Shown here in pieces: positions 23,720-28,230 of a stretch of DNA of 28,230 nt. The translations under genes were made by a program, and so were the position numbers. The number at the start of each line of letters is the position of its first letter. The stretch's first letter is position 1. The notes under the pieces were generated by a model. It saw only the letters and a list, made by a program, of their open reading frames with translations. It ran no database searches and had not been told where the DNA came from. The DNA lies in NCBI GenBank assembly GCA_045531435.1, contig JAZSDZ010000167.1, forward strand, positions 1 to 28,230. Direction: 5' to 3'. Source of the stretch: Fimenecus sp045531435 (lineage in GTDB: Bacteria > Bacillota > Clostridia > Oscillospirales > Acutalibacteraceae).

Positions 23720-24802
23720 TTATGAATTTGCTTTTTCAAATTCAGCCATAAATTCAACAAGCTTTTCAACACCTTCAACAGGCATAGCATTGTAGATTGA
23801 AGCTCTCATACCACCAACTGAACGGTGACCCTTAAGATTTACGAAACCTGCATCAGTTGCTTCTTTAATGAATTTTGCATTAAGTTCTTCACTGTCAGTA
23901 ACGAAAGGAACATTCATAAGTGAACGGTCTTCAGGAACAACAGTACCCTTGAACATCTTGCTGTTATCAAGGAAATCATAAAGAATCTTTGCTTTCTTTA
24001 CATTTCTTTCCTTAATAGCTTCAAGTCCGCCCATATCCTTAAGCCATTCAAGAACAAGCTTGCAAATATAAATTGTATAGCAAGGTGGTGTGTTGTAAAG
24101 TGAATCGTTATCAGCCATAATCTGATAGTTAAGCATTGTAGGTGTGATATCTCTTGCATTACCAAGCATATCCTCACGGATAATACAGATTGTAAGACCT
24201 GCAGGAGCAACGTTCTTCTGTGCGCCACCGTAAACCATAGCAAACTTTGAAACATCAATTGGCTCTGAAAGGAAGCATGATGAAATATCAGCAATAAGTG
24301 GAACATCACCTGTGTCAGGAAGCTCATGATAAACTGTACCGTAAATTGTATTGTTCATACAGATATAGAAATAGTCAGCATCCTTTGTAAACTCGTTTTT
24401 GTCAAGCTTAGGAATGTATGAGAATGTTTTGTCAGCTGATGATGCAACCGCTTTACATTCACCGTATTTCTGTGCTTCCTGATAAGCTTTTTTAGCCCAC
24501 TGACCTGTGATAACAAAGTCAGCCTTGCCATTCTTATTCATAAAGTTGAGAGGGATAGCAGCAAACTGTGTTGATGCACCACCCTGTAAGAATAATACCT
24601 TATAATTGTCAGGAATATTCATAAGTTCACGAAGAAGCTGTTCAGCACCTTTGATAATTGAGTCATAAACCTTTGAACGGTGACTCATTTCCATAACTGA
24701 CTGACCGCTACCTTCGTAATCAAGCATTTCTGCAGCAGCTTTTTTCAAAACCTCTTCAGGGAGCATTGAAGGACCTGCTGAAAAATTATAAACTCTTGCC
24801 AT
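23720..24802 (-). CDS. serC: Phosphoserine aminotransferase
   Basis: PLP-dependent transamination of 3-phosphohydroxypyruvate with glutamate to O-phosphoserine; it also acts in pyridoxal phosphate synthesis in some bacteria. The protein is 360 residues from the ATG at 24802, placed by GGAGG (complement of 24811-24815) at 8-base spacing; an in-frame start at 24895 overlaps the promoter -35. VYNFSAGPSMLPEEVL opens the protein, FLQGGASTQFAAIP (71-84) binds PLP phosphate, and the Schiff-base Lys196 sits in YGGAQKNVAPAG. HRSVGGMRASIYNA near the C-terminus is characteristic. It is first in the serC-serA operon. serB is not nearby. Confidence 0.96.
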   Translation of the reverse strand: MARVYNFSAGPSMLPEEVLKKAAAEMLDYEGSGQSVMEMSHRSKVYDSIIKGAEQLLRELMNIPDNYKVLFLQGGASTQFAAIPLNFMNKNGKADFVITGQWAKKAYQEAQKYGECKAVASSADKTFSYIPKLDKNEFTKDADYFYICMNNTIYGTVYHELPDTGDVPLIADISSCFLSEPIDVSKFAMVYGGAQKNVAPAGLTICIIREDMLGNARDITPTMLNYQIMADNDSLYNTPPCYTIYICKLVLEWLKDMGGLEAIKERNVKKAKILYDFLDNSKMFKGTVVPEDRSLMNVPFVTDSEELNAKFIKEATDAGFVNLKGHRSVGGMRASIYNAMPVEGVEKLVEFMAEFEKANS

Positions 24803-24865
24803 AATAAAAACCTCCGAAAAGTAAAAAATTAAATTTATTTTGTTAAAAACCAAAACATTGAAGAA

Positions 24866-24904
24866 ATTATAGCAAACCCTATACTCAAAAGTCAATAGAT
24901 TGAC
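24866..24904 (-). promoter_or_regulatory. serC-serA promoter overlapped by a 14-base palindrome
   Basis: On the minus strand, TTGACT (24895-24890), an 18-base spacer and TATAAT (24871-24866) with extended TGC form a strong promoter. The leader to the ATG is about 55 bases. GTCAAT-AG-ATTGAC (24891-24904) is a perfect inverted repeat covering the -35 hexamer and bases upstream, so a dimeric regulator bound there would block RNA polymerase. The promoter is well supported; the operator role is inference. Confidence 0.7.
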
Positions 24905-25015
24905 AAGAAAATAACAAACTTTTTTGAAAAAATATTGATTTCGGCACTAAAATTGTTGATGATTTTAACAAAGTCACAGAAAATGTAACAAAATTAAAAA
25001 TATTTACAGTATTTC

Positions 25016-25044
25016 TTGCAGTAATTTGTATTTTATTATATAAT
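25016..25044 (+). promoter_or_regulatory. Promoter of lon
   Basis: TTGCAG (25016-25021), 17-base spacer, perfect TATAAT (25039-25044), followed by AGGAG at 25058-25062. The 274 bases between serC and lon hold the two divergent promoters and nothing else I can name. I looked for CIRCE and CtsR boxes and saw none. Confidence 0.7.
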
Positions 25045-25076
25045 ATAAGTTCATAATAGGAGTGATATATACAAAA

Positions 25077-27428
25077 ATGGAAAAAAATAGTAACATATTT
25101 AATGAATTCAAAGAAAAATCTTTTTCAATGCCAATGGTTGCCCTTCGAGGTCTCGTAGTTTTCCCTGAAATGACATTACATTTTGATGTGGGCAGACCTA
25201 AGTCAGTAAAAGCAATCAGATTTGCTATGGAAAAGAAATCAAACATTTTTCTTTCTGCACAGATGGACCTTGAATGTGAAGACCCTCGTTGTGATGATAT
25301 TTATCGTTCAGGTGTTGTATGTGAAATAAAACAGGTTATGAAATTGCCGGGTACAGATACTCTTCGTGTAGTTGTTACCGGTCTATATCGTGCTGAACTT
25401 GTAAATATAAATTCAGCAAACCCATTTTTATCAGCAATTATCCGTCGTATTGAAACTGAAACGGTCAACCCTGAAAATGCCAAATATGAGGAAGCACTTG
25501 TGCGCAGTCTTGTCGCTATATTTGAGGATTATGCATATTATGCACCCAAACTTCCGTCAGATATAGTTATCGGTGTTTCTGTCCGTAAGGAAGCAGGGGA
25601 GATAACTGACTTTATTCTTTCAAATATTCCACTTGACTACGCTATAAAGCAAAGTCTTCTCGAAGAATTGAATCCGTTAAAGAGAGCAGAATCTCTTTGT
25701 CTTATTCTCAAAAGAGAAATTGAACTTTTAGCCATTGAAGAAGAAATCAATGATAAGGTTCAGGAGCAGATGGAAGAAAATCAGCGTGAGTATTACCTTC
25801 GTGAACAAATAAAAGCCATTTCCGAAGAACTTAACGAGGGTGACGGTGCAATTTCTGAAGCTGAAGAATACAAGGAACAAATCCGTGCAATCGGATTTCC
25901 TGAAGATACAGAAAGAAAGCTTCTCCGTGAATGTGACAGACTTATGAAAATGCAGTCATCAAGTCCTGAATCGGCAGTTATCAGAAATTATCTTGATAAG
26001 GTGATTTCACTTCCTTGGGGATATTGTACTGAAGAAAATCTCAATATAGAACACGCTGAAAAAGTACTTGATGATGACCATTACGGACTTTCTGATGTTA
26101 AAGAAAGAATTATCGAATTCCTTGCAGTACGAAAAATCAATCCTGATGTTAAAGGACAGATAATCTGCCTTGCAGGACCTCCGGGTGTTGGTAAAACTTC
26201 AATTGCCCGTTCACTTGCAAAGGCTATAGGCAGAAGCTATGCCCGTATTTCCCTTGGTGGTGTCCGTGATGAAGCAGATATAAGAGGCCACAGAAAAACA
26301 TATATCGGTTCAATGCCGGGCAGAATTATCGAGGCTATTGAAAATGCAAAAAGCTCAAATCCGCTTATCCTTCTTGACGAGGTTGATAAGTTAGGCTCTG
26401 ACCATCGTGGTGACCCGTCATCAGCACTTCTGGAAGTCCTTGATGCAGAACAGAATAATTCATTCGTTGACCATTATCTTGAAATTCCATATGATTTGAG
26501 TAAAGTTTTATTCATTACAACTGCAAATGATAAGAGCAGAATTCCTGCACCGTTACTTGACAGAATGGAAATTATCGATATCCCCGGTTATACATATGAG
26601 GAAAAATTCAATATTGCTAAAAAGCATCTTGTACCAAAACAGATTACTGCAAATGGTCTTAAAAAGTCTTATGTGAAATTTACAGACAAAGCTTTGAAAG
26701 CAATCATTAATGGCTATACAAAAGAAGCAGGTGTCCGTGTACTTGAACGAACAATTGCAAAAGTGCTCCGAAAAATTGCAGTTGAATATGCAAAGGGTTT
26801 TGAAGGTAAGATAACTGTAAAGGATAGCGAATTGGAAAAATATCTTGGACCTGTTAAATTCAAACCTGACGAAAGTTCAAAATATGACCAGATTGGTGTT
26901 GTTAACGGACTTGCATATACTTCTGTTGGTGGCACAATGCTCACAGTTGAGGTTGCCGTTATGGATGGCAAGGGTAATATTGAACTTACAGGCTCTTTAG
27001 GTGATGTGATTAAGGAATCAGCAAAAGCAGCAATCAGTTATATAAGAACAAATGCTGAAAAATATCGTGTTGATAAGGATTTTTATCAGAACAAGGATAT
27101 TCATATTCATTTCCCTGAGGGTGCTGTGCCAAAGGATGGACCGTCAGCAGGTGTGACAATTTTCACAGCACTTGTGTCTGCACTTTCAGGATGTAAAGTA
27201 AAGTCAAGCGTTGCTATGACAGGCGAAATAACTGTTACAGGTCGAGTTCTTCCCATAGGTGGACTCCGTGAAAAAACAATGGCAGCATATGTTGAAGGTA
27301 TAAAAACTGTTGTTGTGCCTGAAGCTAACAGAAGTGACCTTGAAAAAGTCGATGAAAAGATTAAAGAAAAAATCAATTTTGTATTTGCAAAAACAGGTGA
27401 CGATGTATTAAAGGTCGCACTTGTGTGA
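25077..27428 (+). CDS. lon: ATP-dependent Lon protease
   Basis: Hexameric cytosolic protease that unfolds and degrades damaged and regulatory proteins. The protein is 783 residues from the ATG at 25077. A GTG at 25062 is in frame but overlaps the AGGAG itself, so it is rejected, although the ATG is then a longish 14 bases away. Domains in order: N-terminal substrate-binding domain starting MPMVALRGLVVFPEM (18-32), a coiled coil near 215-255 (QMEENQREYYLREQIKAISE), AAA+ with Walker A GPPGVGKT (367-374) and LILLDEVDKLG, and a C-terminal protease domain with Ser690 in PKDGPSAG and Lys733 in GGLREK. The 43-residue Ser-Lys spacing is the family norm. engB follows 8 bases later. Confidence 0.97.
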   Translation: MEKNSNIFNEFKEKSFSMPMVALRGLVVFPEMTLHFDVGRPKSVKAIRFAMEKKSNIFLSAQMDLECEDPRCDDIYRSGVVCEIKQVMKLPGTDTLRVVVTGLYRAELVNINSANPFLSAIIRRIETETVNPENAKYEEALVRSLVAIFEDYAYYAPKLPSDIVIGVSVRKEAGEITDFILSNIPLDYAIKQSLLEELNPLKRAESLCLILKREIELLAIEEEINDKVQEQMEENQREYYLREQIKAISEELNEGDGAISEAEEYKEQIRAIGFPEDTERKLLRECDRLMKMQSSSPESAVIRNYLDKVISLPWGYCTEENLNIEHAEKVLDDDHYGLSDVKERIIEFLAVRKINPDVKGQIICLAGPPGVGKTSIARSLAKAIGRSYARISLGGVRDEADIRGHRKTYIGSMPGRIIEAIENAKSSNPLILLDEVDKLGSDHRGDPSSALLEVLDAEQNNSFVDHYLEIPYDLSKVLFITTANDKSRIPAPLLDRMEIIDIPGYTYEEKFNIAKKHLVPKQITANGLKKSYVKFTDKALKAIINGYTKEAGVRVLERTIAKVLRKIAVEYAKGFEGKITVKDSELEKYLGPVKFKPDESSKYDQIGVVNGLAYTSVGGTMLTVEVAVMDGKGNIELTGSLGDVIKESAKAAISYIRTNAEKYRVDKDFYQNKDIHIHFPEGAVPKDGPSAGVTIFTALVSALSGCKVKSSVAMTGEITVTGRVLPIGGLREKTMAAYVEGIKTVVVPEANRSDLEKVDEKIKEKINFVFAKTGDDVLKVALV

Positions 27429-27436
27429 GGTAGTAT

Positions 27437-28024
27437 ATGAGATATGATAAAGCAGAATTTAAAGCAGCATACGGCACTTTCGGTCAGTTACCTGACTCCA
27501 ATTTGCCTGAAATCGCTTTTGCAGGACGTTCAAATGTTGGTAAGAGTTCTTTGCTCAACAGATTATTCCAACGAAAAAATCTTGCAAGAGTAAGCTCTGT
27601 GCCGGGAAAGACAATCACAATCAACTTTTATCAGGTTGATGAATACAACTTTGTTGATTTGCCCGGTTACGGTTATGCAAAGGTTGCAAAAACCGAAAAA
27701 GAACGATGGGCTGAAATGATGGAAGGATATTTCAATTCTGACCGTAATATCAAACTTGTTGTTCAGCTTGTTGATATGCGTCATCCACCAACAAAGGATG
27801 ATATTATGATGATGGAATTTTTACAGTCAACGGGTTATGAGTTTATCGTTGTAATGACAAAGGCTGATAAACTCAAAAAGAAAAAGGAGTATAACGAAAG
27901 ACTTGAAAATTCCAAAAAGGAAATGAGCTTTGTACCTGAAGAAAGAATTATCCCATTTTCATCAGAAACAGGCGCAGGACTTGATACAGTTAAAAAATAT
28001 ATTGAAGAATATTTAGGAGAATAA
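27437..28024 (+). CDS. engB: Ribosome assembly GTPase EngB (YsxC/YihA)
   Basis: Essential GTPase for 50S subunit maturation in many bacteria. The protein is 195 residues. P-loop GRSNVGKS (30-37), VSSVPGKTITINFY (switch I with the conserved Thr), DLPGYGYAKV (G3, near 74-83), TKADKL (G4) and PFSSETGAG (G5) are all visible. It directly follows lon, as in Bacillus (lonA-ysxC). GAGGTAG precedes the ATG. The lysA-like gene starts 3 bases after its stop, so lon, engB and that gene are probably one transcript. Confidence 0.96.
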   Translation: MRYDKAEFKAAYGTFGQLPDSNLPEIAFAGRSNVGKSSLLNRLFQRKNLARVSSVPGKTITINFYQVDEYNFVDLPGYGYAKVAKTEKERWAEMMEGYFNSDRNIKLVVQLVDMRHPPTKDDIMMMEFLQSTGYEFIVVMTKADKLKKKKEYNERLENSKKEMSFVPEERIIPFSSETGAGLDTVKKYIEEYLGE

Positions 28025-28027
28025 AAA

Positions 28028-28230
28028 ATGAGCAAAGTACCATTTACAACAAAAGAAAAATTAGAAGAAATCGCAAAGGTTTATCCAACACCTTTCCACC
28101 TTTATGATGAAGCAGGAATCCGTAAAAATGCTGAAAATCTTAAAAAAGCATTTGCTTGGAATAAAGGTTTTAAGGAATATTTCGCAGTTAAAGCAACTCC
28201 AAACCCATTCCTCATTAACATTTTAAGAGA
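28028..28230 (+). CDS. lysA: Diaminopimelate decarboxylase-like protein, 5' part only
   Basis: The first 67 residues of an alanine-racemase-fold (type III) PLP decarboxylase, cut by the right edge. YPTPFHLYDEAGIRKNAENL and YFAVKATPNPFLI are visible; the Lys of AVKA is the PLP lysine expected of LysA (YAVKANxNP). It would make lysine from meso-diaminopimelate. AGGAGA at 28015-28020 gives the ATG at 28028. Related carboxynorspermidine or ornithine/arginine decarboxylases share this N-terminal motif, so the exact substrate is not certain from this fragment. Confidence 0.75.
   Translation, partial: MSKVPFTTKEKLEEIAKVYPTPFHLYDEAGIRKNAENLKKAFAWNKGFKEYFAVKATPNPFLINILR

Noticed and set aside
24803..25076. 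Possible T-box, riboswitch or heat-shock (CIRCE/CtsR) control in the serC-lon gap
   Set aside because: The serC leader is only about 55 bases and the lon leader about 25; no T-box sequence, no CIRCE inverted repeat and no CtsR direct repeat was found by eye.

Overview
The window reads as an AT-rich chromosome segment of a Gram-positive anaerobe of the Bacillota, probably class Clostridia and close to Ruminococcaceae/Oscillospirales. The reasons are the gene neighbourhoods (hprK-murB-rapZ-whiA, lepB-rbgA-rnhB, tig-clpP-clpX, lon-engB), strong Shine-Dalgarno sites, sigma-A-like promoters with 17-18 base spacers, and Lys/Asn/Ile-rich coding. The genus is an inference. Almost everything is core metabolism and cell maintenance; the accessory part is the left edge.

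Layout. (1) 1-~1880: the right-hand end of an integrated mobile element, with the GC-richer tail of an unidentified gene, a terminator, and a large serine recombinase transcribed toward the chromosome. (2) ~1940-8787: a tightly packed plus-strand run, hprK, murB, rapZ, whiA, two overlapping type I signal peptidase genes, rbgA, rnhB and yraN, behind one clear promoter. It joins carbon-catabolite signalling, wall precursor synthesis, export, ribosome assembly and DNA/RNA upkeep. (3) 8792-11321: thrC with its own promoter and terminator, a 54-residue cysteine-rich DUF1540 gene on the minus strand, and a metallophosphoesterase. (4) 11380-14850: trigger factor, ClpP and ClpX (folding and proteolysis). 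(5) 14898-22485: an EamA transporter, a polyprenyl-phosphate sugar phosphotransferase with its own promoter and terminator, then a seven-gene plus-strand run from a new promoter: a degenerate LCP-like membrane protein, a membrane-anchored transglutaminase-like protein, folE-folP-folB-folK, and a DEDDh exonuclease with a zinc ribbon. (6) 22544-24802: serC-serA on the minus strand, convergent with the fol run across a shared terminator. (7) 25016-28230: lon, engB and the start of a lysA-like decarboxylase.

Together, regions 4 and 7 look like the familiar tig-clp-lon-engB proteostasis block split by about 10 kb carrying surface-glycan/wall-type genes, folate synthesis and serine synthesis. SerC/SerA make serine, the usual one-carbon donor for the folate made by the fol genes. 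I found no CRISPR array, rRNA, tRNA, insertion sequence or riboswitch. No wholly new system is demonstrable. The best leads are the element junction, the degenerate LCP-like protein with its transglutaminase partner fused transcriptionally to folate genes, the small DUF1540 gene, and a palindrome over the serC promoter.
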